A DNA stretch of 47,311 nt from Acidithiobacillus montserratensis (GTDB taxonomy: Bacteria > Pseudomonadota > Gammaproteobacteria > Acidithiobacillales > Acidithiobacillaceae): positions 1 to 47,311 of the forward strand of contig NZ_JABBOU010000093.1 of assembly GCF_018853465.1 (NCBI RefSeq). Direction: 5' to 3'. Under the pieces are notes generated by a model, which saw nothing but the letters and a program-made list of their open reading frames with translations, ran no database searches and was not told where the DNA came from. The position numbers and the translations under genes were made by a program. Below, piece after piece: positions 34,835-43,374 of the stretch. Position 1 is the first letter of the stretch; each line of letters starts with the position of its first letter.

Positions 34835-35656
34835 GTGATTTCACGTCCCATACAGGTTGCCCTCAGCGGTTCGGGTTTTCTACTGCCGGTACACGTCGGC
34901 GCTTTGCAGGCCATCGAAGACGCCGGATATGCGATCTCGGCCCTGAGTGGCACTTCGGGCGGCGCGATTGTGGCCGCCATATACGCGGTACAGCAGGATG
35001 CCCAGAAGCTGGCTGATTTGGTTCTAGCGACGGACTGGAGACCGTTCATGGATTTTGAATCCTGGACCAACGGCTGGCGACTGCTGACCCGACGGGGTAT
35101 CTGCGCAACAACCGCCCTGGACACCTTTCTGATCCAACAGACGGAAGGCCAGTCCTTCGCAGATCTGTCGATGGAGCTATTCATTTGCGCGACCAACCTG
35201 CTGCGAGGAGAGCGTCGGGTATTTTCTCGTGCCACCACACCGGATCTCCCTATTGCCACGGCAGCCAGGGCATCTTCATCGCTGCCCTTTGTCTATCCAC
35301 CCAAACGCATTCAGAATCGTTATTACGTTGATGGTGGTCTGACGGATAACATCCCCGGCAACATTTTACCCGATCATCCGCAGATCCCCTCCGTGGGTGT
35401 TTACCTGGTCGGCACGCCACCACGCCTGCATGAGAATGAACCGACCCTTTTCGCACTGACATCCCTGAGCGTGCGAGATCTTTTGCGTGGTCAGGAATAT
35501 CTGGACCGTCATGCCGCCTCCTGGGTCCGCTTCGTGGCGGTGAATACGGGAAATCTGAATATGCTCGACGCCGGCATGTCTCGTGAGACACGTACACGCC
35601 TGATGCGCATGGGTTATGAGCATATGAAAACCCTGCTCGCAGAAATTCCCCACTAA
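34835..35656 (+). CDS. Patatin-like phospholipase, copy 1
   Basis: Predicted 273-residue lipid acyl hydrolase from GTG at 34835, with AGGGA just upstream. The catalytic Ser41 lies in SGTSGGA (GxSxG) and Asp166 in YVDGGLTDN (DGG), forming the patatin Ser-Asp dyad. The oxyanion loop is LSGSGFLLPVHVGAL, a variant of the usual GGGxRG. SSSLPFVYPPKR is also conserved. It likely cleaves phospholipids or lipids in the cytosol or after export. A close paralog (44167-45006) stands in the same relative place after the second Rhs module, so the pairing looks functional. Patatins are known effectors in interbacterial conflict; that role here is inference. Confidence 0.9.
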   Translation: MISRPIQVALSGSGFLLPVHVGALQAIEDAGYAISALSGTSGGAIVAAIYAVQQDAQKLADLVLATDWRPFMDFESWTNGWRLLTRRGICATTALDTFLIQQTEGQSFADLSMELFICATNLLRGERRVFSRATTPDLPIATAARASSSLPFVYPPKRIQNRYYVDGGLTDNIPGNILPDHPQIPSVGVYLVGTPPRLHENEPTLFALTSLSVRDLLRGQEYLDRHAASWVRFVAVNTGNLNMLDAGMSRETRTRLMRMGYEHMKTLLAEIPH

Positions 35657-35663
35657 AAGAAAG

Positions 35664-35788
35664 GGGTATTCGTAATTTGTTGTGTATGGCCCCAGATTTT
35701 CCGGGAGATGTCCACGTTCCAAAGTCGCAATAACTTGTGTATGGGCGAGCGCGTGTCCAATGTTCAAAATCGTAAAATCCTGTGTATT
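35664..35788 (+). repeat. Internal second copy of the transposon left end
   Basis: Starts with the same 26 bases as the outer left end (35664-35689), followed by sites B (core 35725) and C (core 35770) at the same 55 and 45 bp spacing. Linker sequences differ. It begins 8 bases after the patatin stop. Paired with the right end it would define a shorter element of 11,471 bp. Confidence 0.88.
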
Positions 35789-35851
35789 GTCTGAGCGTTT
35801 TTCTGAGTGCAGTGGATGGTCCATGTCGAACAGGACGTGAACTGCAGCCCC

Positions 35852-36044
35852 TGACTGTCACAAAAAGTTCATTTGCATTTTTCTGAGGATCGTCTATCTT
35901 TCACTCAAGTCATTGACAAGGTTAACGTAAGGAGAAGCTTATATGCCCAGCCATCCGAATGCCGCACTGCTCAACGAGGCTCACCATCCCTTTCCGGAAC
36001 TCCTGATCCCTCAAGGAGGACCGGGGGATGCTGAAATCTCCGAT
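35852..36044 (+). repeat. Duplicated Rhs promoter and 5' end, copy 1
   Basis: About 193 bp match 38043-38235 at a constant offset of 2191 bp. The match is identical for about the first 125 bp (promoter, leader, ribosome site and first 12 codons) and then diverged. Confidence 0.9.
35873..35900 (+). promoter_or_regulatory. Promoter of the truncated Rhs gene
   Basis: TTGCAT (35873-35878), 16 bases, TATCTT (35895-35900), identical to the promoter of the second full Rhs gene. It could still drive the orphan genes downstream. Confidence 0.72.
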
Positions 36045-36089
36045 GGAACAGTGGATAAGCGGGGCGGCCGCGAGGCGCAGACGATCTGA
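35943..36089 (+). pseudogene. Truncated Rhs gene, N-terminal 48 codons
   Basis: Begins MPSHPNAALLNEAHHPFPEL as in the second full Rhs protein, with AAGGAG upstream. After about 34 residues similarity ends and a TGA follows at 36087. The peptidase, YD-repeat and toxin parts are absent. The 155 bases to the next gene hold nothing recognised. Confidence 0.85.
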
Positions 36090-36244
36090 TGCGAGGTAAC
36101 TCTGATCAGAAACTTGCATGGTCTTGTGGAGCCCGTGTAGCTAGATAGTGATGCATCAGGAGTTTATCCAGAAGTATTGCGACAACTGAGCGTTGTGCGG
36201 AAAACGTGTAAAATGCTGAATGTATTTTAAAAGGAGAATGTTTC

Positions 36245-36604
36245 ATGAGTGTCACAACAGAAGAGCAAACAGTTTACAACGAGATTTTGACCAGTTTGTA
36301 CGGAAACAGGCTCGGCCAAACACCAAGCCAGATTAACAGTCAGGTAATCGTTGATGTGAATACGGTTCTGCAATCCATTGTTAAATGTTCAGAGGCATTG
36401 GGGGCCACCAAGCCGTTGCTGGATTTGCTCACACCAGAAGCAACATCATCAGCCTTCATCAAGGCGGTTTTGAAGATAGGTTACGAAGAAGTTAGCAACT
36501 GGCTTGGTGTTGTGAATGGCAACGAGGAATATCAGACCTGCATCACAGTAGCTACTGCAGATTGGGAGGACGCTATCGAGATAGCACTTCTTGGGGTAGG
36601 GTAA
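36245..36604 (+). CDS. Hypothetical protein downstream of the truncated Rhs
   Basis: Predicted 119-residue soluble, largely helical protein (MSVTTEEQTVYNEILTSLYG start). I recognise no family. AAAGGAGAATG just upstream is a strong ribosome site. Base composition is AT-rich, like Rhs tips and their immunity genes. Its place after a broken Rhs gene suggests an orphan immunity gene or a remnant effector partner, which is inference. There is no signal peptide or membrane segment. Confidence 0.7.
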   Translation: MSVTTEEQTVYNEILTSLYGNRLGQTPSQINSQVIVDVNTVLQSIVKCSEALGATKPLLDLLTPEATSSAFIKAVLKIGYEEVSNWLGVVNGNEEYQTCITVATADWEDAIEIALLGVG

Positions 36605-36610
36605 AAGAAC

Positions 36611-36835
36611 TTGGACAACCCGCTCATTTTGGTATTTCAAGCTATCGGAAGGTTGCTTACGCAACTGTGCTTCTATACAAACAGTTGCAGCTTTCGGACA
36701 TTCCTTGTAATTGCCGGATTCACATCTCTACTCGTCGGAATATCAACTGGGGTGTCAATATTATCCCTGTTTGGTGGGTTGTCTTGTATTTTTGGACTAA
36801 TTGGTCATTTCATTCATATCAGAAATGGCCGGTAA
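36611..36835 (+). CDS. Small two-span membrane protein
   Basis: Predicted 74 residues from a TTG at 36611, six bases after the preceding stop, with GGGTAAAAG upstream. Two hydrophobic stretches (FRTFLVIAGFTSLLVGI and SILSLFGGLSCIFGLIGHFI) suggest a small membrane protein. It overlaps the next gene by 11 bases, which supports real translation. Function is unknown; immunity-type membrane proteins are often this small. Confidence 0.5.
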   Translation: MDNPLILVFQAIGRLLTQLCFYTNSCSFRTFLVIAGFTSLLVGISTGVSILSLFGGLSCIFGLIGHFIHIRNGR

Positions 36836-37910
36836 GAATCACCGAATCGCCGCGACCATTGGTATTCTATTGGCGGCTAGCATTCTCTCTAGCGCAGTTG
36901 CGAGCCAAAATCAAGAAAGTCTAAGTTATTTTACCTGCTTATTTGGCAACGGGTTGGGTCAATATCAGGTGCAATCTTTTGAAATCCATCGTTCTGGAAC
37001 AGTGACGTTAAATGCTATTTCCAGATGGGTGCGTGGTAACCCGCAAAATGTCGCAGTAGCAGGAAACCAGGTTTTTGTAAGTAATGCGGCAGCACGGACT
37101 GTTGCGCAATTTTTAGTATCGAACTCTTCTATTGCGTCTTTGGTGTCAGAGAATGTTCCTTACTCTCCATGGTTCTTGGTTCCATTTCGTCGCTACATTT
37201 TCTCGTCATCACTTTTGGGATCTACAATCTATCGTATCGAGTTCAGGCTGGGCAAGCCTTGCGCTGTTAAAAAATTCGATATCCATAATATGGCAATTTC
37301 AGGAATGCGACTTGTTTATCTAAAGAGTGGCCCACAATTGTTTTTAACCTCTGCCATCGGTGATGACCATATTCTTTTGCCATTGCGAAGCTTAGCAAGA
37401 AAAGCCTATCGTTCGAGTTATAGTCGTCCCGTTAATAAAGGCCGAATGCTCTGGTTGGTGTCATCCATTACGAACCGCAAAGTATTACTTTCAGGAATTT
37501 CTTTACAGACGGGCAACCAAATACAGTCTAGATCACTAAGAGCGGCAAATGTAAAGGGTGCTAAAATCATTTGCGGCGGAAGAATTGTCTACACTATAAG
37601 CACCAACGGGGCATTGAATGTTTATCATGTGACAAATGACGGTGGATACCGTTTGGTTCAGAGTCTTCCTTCCAAGATTTTGCGTGGCTGTGATACCATG
37701 ACGATATCAGGTAATTATATGATGGTGGCCCAAGGTGGTTTTCATCAAATTGAGATATATGCAATTGCTCCCCACGGAAAGCTTGTGTTCATCGGCAAAA
37801 AGTCAACAGGGGCAAATCGGTATTTGATCGCTATTACTAGCCCATTACATCTATTTGGGAATTCATGTACCAAGCATGGCAAGCGTATTCGACGTATTCA
37901 TAATTTTTGA
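36825..37910 (+). CDS. Exported beta-propeller-like protein
   Basis: Predicted 361 residues from the ATG at 36825. Residues about 1-28 are a signal peptide (MAGKNHRIAATIGILLAASI then LSSAVASQ). The mature part shows repeating strands with NVAVAGNQVFVSNAAARTVA, LVYLKSGPQLFLTS, RIVYTISTNGALNVYHVTND and NYMMVAQGGFHQIEIYAI, the pattern of lactonase/YVTN-like propellers. Enzyme activity cannot be assigned. It is AT-rich and ends 223 bp before the second Rhs gene; that gap holds the duplicated promoter. Exported binding or decoy function is a guess. Confidence 0.65.
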   Translation: MAGKNHRIAATIGILLAASILSSAVASQNQESLSYFTCLFGNGLGQYQVQSFEIHRSGTVTLNAISRWVRGNPQNVAVAGNQVFVSNAAARTVAQFLVSNSSIASLVSENVPYSPWFLVPFRRYIFSSSLLGSTIYRIEFRLGKPCAVKKFDIHNMAISGMRLVYLKSGPQLFLTSAIGDDHILLPLRSLARKAYRSSYSRPVNKGRMLWLVSSITNRKVLLSGISLQTGNQIQSRSLRAANVKGAKIICGGRIVYTISTNGALNVYHVTNDGGYRLVQSLPSKILRGCDTMTISGNYMMVAQGGFHQIEIYAIAPHGKLVFIGKKSTGANRYLIAITSPLHLFGNSCTKHGKRIRRIHNF

Positions 37911-38042
37911 TTTTTGGCTAAAGCTTGTTCGTTGGTCATCTCCGCTTTGGAATGACTGTGCAATATCTTGTTTTTGACGATTCTTATGTTTCCCCAATGC
38001 TCGGCAAGTCCATCCATGATCGCCGGTTAACGATGTCTTGGT

Positions 38043-38235
38043 TGACTGTCACAAAAAGTTCATTTGCATTTTTCTGAGGATCGTCTATCTTTCACTCAAG
38101 TCATTGACAAGGTTAACGTAAGGAGAAGCTTATATGCCCAGCCATCCGAATGCCGCACTGCTCAACGAGGGTCATCACCCCTTTCCGGAACCCCTGATCC
38201 CTCAAGGAGAACCGGGGGAAGCGGAAGCCTCCGAA
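38043..38235 (+). repeat. Duplicated Rhs promoter and 5' end, copy 2
   Basis: Partner of 35852-36044. Here it leads into an intact Rhs gene. The duplication probably arose by recombination between two Rhs loci and offers homology for further exchange. Confidence 0.9.
38064..38091 (+). promoter_or_regulatory. Promoter of the second Rhs gene
   Basis: TTGCAT (38064-38069), 16-base spacer, TATCTT (38086-38091); same arrangement as at 29594 and 35873. Confidence 0.75.
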
Positions 38236-41200
38236 CTTCAGGCCGCCATCACTGCATGGGAACGCAGCGGGCGGCCTGATTCGTTTGCGGCGCTGGAAAC
38301 GTTTGTTGGGCAGCACCCGGATTCCGCATGGGCAATAGCCGTGCAAGCGAACCTGGGCATCCTTGCGGTGGAACAGGCGTGTTTTTCCGTTGCGCTCCGT
38401 TGGCTCGAACAAGCGTTTCTCGCCGGTCAGGATGTGCAGGAGACGCAGATGAGGTCCTTGGTGGACCGGACGTTAGGCGAATTGCTCAGGCTGTCCGCCA
38501 GACTGGGGGATGTGACGGCGCTCGACCGCTGGCTGCGGATTGCGGATACCCGTTCGATGCGGGGAGCCGCTACCGAGGCCCGCACGGCGGCACGAATCGC
38601 GTTGTGGAGTCTGCGTAATCAGACGGGTGTGGCGCACCGTTGCGGTGCAGCCGCCCTCAAGGGAGTGTTGCTGGCGAAAGAACCATCACCGGCCCTGCCG
38701 ATCCTGAAAACCTTGGAAAGTGCCCGCTCCGGTATCGATGGGCTGAACCTTCTGGATCTGGAGCAATTGGCGACAGAGGTTGGCATCGTCTTGCAGGCGG
38801 TGCATCGGGAGGATGCGAAAACGCCGGTTACCACGCCCGCTGTTGTGCATTGGAAGGTGGGCCACTTTGCCACGCTCCTGGATTATCGGGACGGTCGCTA
38901 TCTTCTTCGGGACAGCGTGTTCCCCAATGACCGCTGGATTGCGGAGGATACGCTAGATAGCGAAGGCAGTGGGTTCTTTTTGGCATCAACCGTCGCGCCG
39001 GGATTCCGTGCGGCCACCCCTGAGGAGAAGACTGCCACTTTCGGGCGCGGGTATGTGTCGGGGCAGCAGCCCGGGGCGAACAAGAAAGAGTCCACAAAGG
39101 TACCCACCAAGCCCCAGAAGTGTACCGGTATGGCGACCTACACTGCTTACGCCGCCACGGTGTCCCTGGTGATGGAAGACATCCCTTTGGGGTACACCCC
39201 GCCCAAGGGACCGGCTATTGCTCTGGAGATGACCTACGCGCAGCGGGAAGACAGTCAGCCGGCCAATTTCCCCTTTTTCAATTTTGGTCCCAAGTGGAAC
39301 AGCAACTGGCTGGCGTGGATTCAGGACATCCCCGGCGATCCTGGCAACAATGTGAGCCGCGCGATTCCCGGCGGTGGCACCCAATATTACAGTGGCTACG
39401 ACAGCGCGACCGGCCAGTTCACGCCCCAAACCGACAATGGCGCGGTCCTGCAATTGGTGAGCGAGACCCCGGTACGTTACGTGCTCACCAAGGCCGACGG
39501 GAGTCAACAGATCTACGCCCAGAGTAACGGGGCAACGAGCGGTACCCGGTATGTGTTGCTGTCAGAGTTGCGCGACGCCTCTGGCAACACCGTAAGTCTC
39601 AGTTACGATGGCGAACTCCGTTTGACGGAGATCACAGATGCCCTGGGTCAGAAGACCGCCTTCACCTATGGTGACCCCAAAAACCCTCTCCTCGTTACGG
39701 CAGTTACCGATCCTTTCGGGCGCTCGGCGCGGATCGCCTACGACGATACCGGGCGGCTCGTATCCATAACCGATGTCATGGGTATGGTGTCAGGTTTCGC
39801 CTACGACAGTGGCGATTTCATCGAGGCCCTGACGACGCCTTATGGTAAGAGCACGTTCCAGTACGGAGAAGATGGCACCACCCTCTGGCTGGAGATGACT
39901 GATCCCCTGGGAGAGACGTCTTATCTCAAATTCACCCAGAACGCGCCCATCGAGTTCAGCGATCCTATCGCCCCGTCGGGGATGAACCTGTTCAATGCCT
40001 ATCTCATGGACCGCAATTCGTTCTTTTGGGACGCCCACGCCTACGCCCACGGCGGGGTGGATTACGCCAATGCGCACCTCTACCACTGGCTGCATTGGGA
40101 ACCCAACACCAGCCTTTCTTCGGATGTGATAGAAAGCCAGAAAGATCCGCTCACCCGCCGGGTGTGGTACAACTACCCCGGCCAGGTTTGGGGCGGGGCG
40201 ACGGGTACCCTGAATCTTCCCTCGATCATCGGGCGGGTACTGGAGGACGGAACCACCCAGCTCACCCAGATTGGTTACGGAGCTTATGGGCACATCACGA
40301 GCTTCACCGATCCTGCCGGACGCGAAACCTTTTTTACCTACGCGCCGAATGGCGTCGATCTCATCGAGGTGGCCCAGAAAACCGCTAGTGGCCAGGACGT
40401 GCTTTTTCAGGCGACCTACGACCATCGCCACTTGCCCCTGACCATCACCGATGCCGCCGGCCAGCAGACCACCTTTACCTACAACGATGCCGGCCAGCCC
40501 CTGACGGTTACCAATGCCCTGGGACAAGTCACGACCTACCGCTACGATACCCAGGGCTACCTGACGGAAGTCGTCAACGCCAACGCCGTGACCGCCCTCC
40601 GCTTTGCCTATGATGCCTATGGCCGTGTCGCCAGCGTCACCGATGCCGAGGGCTACACCTTGGGATTCCAGTACGATGCGCTCAATCGGCTGACCGAGGT
40701 GCGTTATCCCGATGGCACGACGCGGACCTACGGCTACGACAAGCTGGATCTCGTGAGCCAGACCAACCGTCTGGGCGAGACCACTCGGTACGCCTACGAT
40801 GCGGTGCGTCGCCTCATCGCCGTCACCGATCCCGTGGGTCGCGTCACCCGTTACGGTTATAACGAAGCGGGTTATCTCACCACGCTGACTGATCCGGCCG
40901 GTAACGTCACCACCTGGGAGCGCGACATCCAAAATCGTGTGACGGCGAAAATTTACGCCAATGGCACCAAGGAAACCTATACCTATGATCCGGCCACGGG
41001 GCAATTGGCCACCGTGACCGACGCCATGGGCCAAGTCAAAACCCTCACCTACACCATCGATGAGCGGGTGAGCGAGATCGCCTATACCGATACTCTGGTG
41101 GACACCCCCAACGTGTCATTCACTTACGGTGAGGATTACCCCCGCATCAAGAGCCGTACCGATGGGATCGGCACGACCTTTTACGCCTACAATTCCGTCG

Positions 41201-42780
41201 GCGAGTTTGGGGCAGGGCAGGTGGGGCAGGAAACGACCCCCCACGGTGCTATCGACTGGGAGTACGACTCCCTGGGCCGCAAGGTCAGTCGCCGTGTCGG
41301 CGACGTGGTGGAGAGCACGGAATACGACTTGATTGGCCGGCTTCTCTCGATCACTAACCCCTTAGGCAGTTTCCAGTACGAGTACGCCGGGCAGAGTGAC
41401 CTGCCCACGGCGCTGCTTTCCATTGGCGGAGTCCTGGACACCTATTTCCGCTATGGGCCGCTCAACGAATCCCGGCAACTGCGGGCGATTCACCACAACG
41501 CGCTCTTTCCCTTGCAGGTCATGGATTTTCTGTACCAGAGCGATCCGGAGGACCGGGTGGTGCAGGCGACGGACATCGGGGGGCAACTCATTCCGCAATA
41601 CAAGTCCTACCAATATGACGCGGCTGGACGCCTGACCAATGAAGCCGCGTACCCTGGTGGAGTAACGAATTATCGCTACGACCCAGCGGACAATATCACT
41701 TCGATGCAGGCCCCCGAAGGCTCTTGGACAGCCAGCTACAACGACGTGAACGAGATCGTGGAGCGAAACGACCGATCGTATTCCTACGATGCCAATGGGA
41801 ATCTGACCAGCGATGGGGTTCGCACCTATACCTGGGACGCTGAGAACCGCCTTGTGGCTATCGCTTATATGGATCAGCCCGAGAAGCATAGTCAATTCCA
41901 ATACGATGGCCTGAATCGCCGGGCGATCATGACGGAGACAAACGGTACGGTCAGCGAGACCACGACTTTCCTGTGGGATGGAACCGAGTTGTTGCGCGGG
42001 CAGACCGGGGCGGAGGCCACCTGGTATTACAAGCAAGGTGAGATCCACGGCAGCCGCAAGCTGTACTATGTGCGGGATCGCTTGGGTTCCGTGCGGGAGA
42101 CGGTTGGGGAGGATCACGTCGTTAAGGCGCGGATGAGTTACACGCCCTATGGGGTGACCGAGACGAGGCTGCCGCCATTCATCGGCAAGGCCTCGGATTA
42201 CCGGTATGCCGGCTTGTTCTTCCACGAGCAGAGTGGGCTGTATCTGGCGGTGTTCCGGGTTTACGATCCGGAGGCGGGGCGGTGGATTAGTAGGGACCCA
42301 GTAAATCTAACCATATTGGACAATAAATACACCTACTCCGATAACAATCCATCAAATTATTCCGATTATGCCGGACTACTTGTTACGAACAGATTGCTTC
42401 CTGGTTCACAACTATATTATGACCCGGTCCTACATCAAGCATTCTATGCTCCTCCTTATGCCAGCTTCAGATTGGAGTCGTGGTATGCATCTCACGCACC
42501 TTGGTGGGCTATATTTCCAGCGTTGTGGCACGGTGGAACTTTCGATTATCAGCGGCCAATACCGAACAAGCCAAACATAAATTATACGCAGTATGTGTGC
42601 GCCGCAAATTATGGAGTTGGAGTCTATGAGCGTTCAGAAGGGATACCTGAGTTGATAGCGATTATTGGAAATGCCGCTGTGCTTGCGTTGCATCCGGGAA
42701 CATTCTTGCAAAGATTCAAGGCAGACGAACCGCTTTGGAGTGCCGGATACAAAGGTGGTGCGTTTGTTATAGGAAAATAA
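38134..42780 (+). CDS. Second Rhs/YD-repeat polymorphic toxin with C39-like domain
   Basis: Predicted 1548-residue paralog of the protein at 29667, collinear with it: the core end GRWISRD sits at the same residue number (about 1382) in both. The C39-like triad is kept at Cys170, His244 and Asp260. YD repeats fill about 340-1380. After the core the sequence becomes AT-rich and the tip differs from the first toxin, but keeps HGGTFDYQRP and CAANYGVGVYERSEG, again like polymorphic toxin type 44. AAGGAG precedes the ATG. There is no signal peptide and no PAAR or VgrG-type sequence. A candidate immunity gene follows 60 bases later. Confidence 0.88.
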   Translation: MPSHPNAALLNEGHHPFPEPLIPQGEPGEAEASELQAAITAWERSGRPDSFAALETFVGQHPDSAWAIAVQANLGILAVEQACFSVALRWLEQAFLAGQDVQETQMRSLVDRTLGELLRLSARLGDVTALDRWLRIADTRSMRGAATEARTAARIALWSLRNQTGVAHRCGAAALKGVLLAKEPSPALPILKTLESARSGIDGLNLLDLEQLATEVGIVLQAVHREDAKTPVTTPAVVHWKVGHFATLLDYRDGRYLLRDSVFPNDRWIAEDTLDSEGSGFFLASTVAPGFRAATPEEKTATFGRGYVSGQQPGANKKESTKVPTKPQKCTGMATYTAYAATVSLVMEDIPLGYTPPKGPAIALEMTYAQREDSQPANFPFFNFGPKWNSNWLAWIQDIPGDPGNNVSRAIPGGGTQYYSGYDSATGQFTPQTDNGAVLQLVSETPVRYVLTKADGSQQIYAQSNGATSGTRYVLLSELRDASGNTVSLSYDGELRLTEITDALGQKTAFTYGDPKNPLLVTAVTDPFGRSARIAYDDTGRLVSITDVMGMVSGFAYDSGDFIEALTTPYGKSTFQYGEDGTTLWLEMTDPLGETSYLKFTQNAPIEFSDPIAPSGMNLFNAYLMDRNSFFWDAHAYAHGGVDYANAHLYHWLHWEPNTSLSSDVIESQKDPLTRRVWYNYPGQVWGGATGTLNLPSIIGRVLEDGTTQLTQIGYGAYGHITSFTDPAGRETFFTYAPNGVDLIEVAQKTASGQDVLFQATYDHRHLPLTITDAAGQQTTFTYNDAGQPLTVTNALGQVTTYRYDTQGYLTEVVNANAVTALRFAYDAYGRVASVTDAEGYTLGFQYDALNRLTEVRYPDGTTRTYGYDKLDLVSQTNRLGETTRYAYDAVRRLIAVTDPVGRVTRYGYNEAGYLTTLTDPAGNVTTWERDIQNRVTAKIYANGTKETYTYDPATGQLATVTDAMGQVKTLTYTIDERVSEIAYTDTLVDTPNVSFTYGEDYPRIKSRTDGIGTTFYAYNSVGEFGAGQVGQETTPHGAIDWEYDSLGRKVSRRVGDVVESTEYDLIGRLLSITNPLGSFQYEYAGQSDLPTALLSIGGVLDTYFRYGPLNESRQLRAIHHNALFPLQVMDFLYQSDPEDRVVQATDIGGQLIPQYKSYQYDAAGRLTNEAAYPGGVTNYRYDPADNITSMQAPEGSWTASYNDVNEIVERNDRSYSYDANGNLTSDGVRTYTWDAENRLVAIAYMDQPEKHSQFQYDGLNRRAIMTETNGTVSETTTFLWDGTELLRGQTGAEATWYYKQGEIHGSRKLYYVRDRLGSVRETVGEDHVVKARMSYTPYGVTETRLPPFIGKASDYRYAGLFFHEQSGLYLAVFRVYDPEAGRWISRDPVNLTILDNKYTYSDNNPSNYSDYAGLLVTNRLLPGSQLYYDPVLHQAFYAPPYASFRLESWYASHAPWWAIFPALWHGGTFDYQRPIPNKPNINYTQYVCAANYGVGVYERSEGIPELIAIIGNAAVLALHPGTFLQRFKADEPLWSAGYKGGAFVIGK

Positions 42781-42840
42781 TTCAGTATTCACGTTGTAGC
42801 TTCTGATGCATCAAAATAAACTACGAGGTGATACGGCATT

Positions 42841-43368
42841 GTGACTTGGTACGCAATCTACAAAAGGGTAGAAAACCGTGGTCAAAGCGATATCGAAGTT
42901 AAATACGGCTTTTCATATCCTGCATTTTTCTTTACATGGGTATGGGCGCTATCAAAACGGCTCTACGCTGTAGCATTTGTGTCTTTTCTTTTTGGTCCGT
43001 TAACACCGTTATCCATCGTTTTTTGTATCCTCTCAGTGATGCCGCCAATGTTATGGGTACCAACCGGAAGCAAAAATCTTGAATCTTTTGTGGTGAATGC
43101 GGTGCCATTGTTGTCTGCATGGACTGTGCAGGTGACTATGGGTTTCTGTGGGAACGTTATGTACCGGAAAAAGCTGGAAAAAAGCAGCTTTATTTGCACA
43201 ACGGCCGTTTGCCGTAACCGCAGTATCTCTCAGTGTTACAAACCTCATATTTTCAGACAAATAGTCATCTTTGCAAAAAGCATGAACTATTCCGGCCTTG
43301 TTCCCGGTGTGTTGTTGTCTGTCGTTGTGTTGTGGCTGGCTGTTCATGATCTGTTCCCGGTTGGATAG
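42841..43368 (+). CDS. Membrane protein (DUF2628-like), candidate immunity to the second Rhs toxin
   Basis: Predicted 175 residues from GTG at 42841. VKYGFSYPAFFFTWVWALSK followed by hydrophobic stretches resembles DUF2628 membrane proteins, and GNVMYRKKLEKSSFICTTAV fits their C-terminal soluble part. About three to four membrane segments are expected, the last near the C-terminus (SGLVPGVLLSVVVLWLAV). It is placed exactly where an Rhs immunity gene belongs and is unlike the first immunity candidate, matching the different toxin tip. Confidence 0.65.
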   Translation: MTWYAIYKRVENRGQSDIEVKYGFSYPAFFFTWVWALSKRLYAVAFVSFLFGPLTPLSIVFCILSVMPPMLWVPTGSKNLESFVVNAVPLLSAWTVQVTMGFCGNVMYRKKLEKSSFICTTAVCRNRSISQCYKPHIFRQIVIFAKSMNYSGLVPGVLLSVVVLWLAVHDLFPVG

Positions 43369-43374
43369 ACGCTC

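Noticed and set aside
35852..35878. A sigma-54 promoter in CTGTCACAAAAAGTTCATTTGC
   Set aside because: The GG/GC spacing of a -24/-12 promoter does not fit; a sigma-70-like TTGCAT-16-TATCTT fits all three copies.
39790..41034. A 414-codon minus-strand frame inside the second Rhs gene
   Set aside because: It mirrors YD repeats; the periodic Gly/Ile-rich reading comes from the repeat codons.
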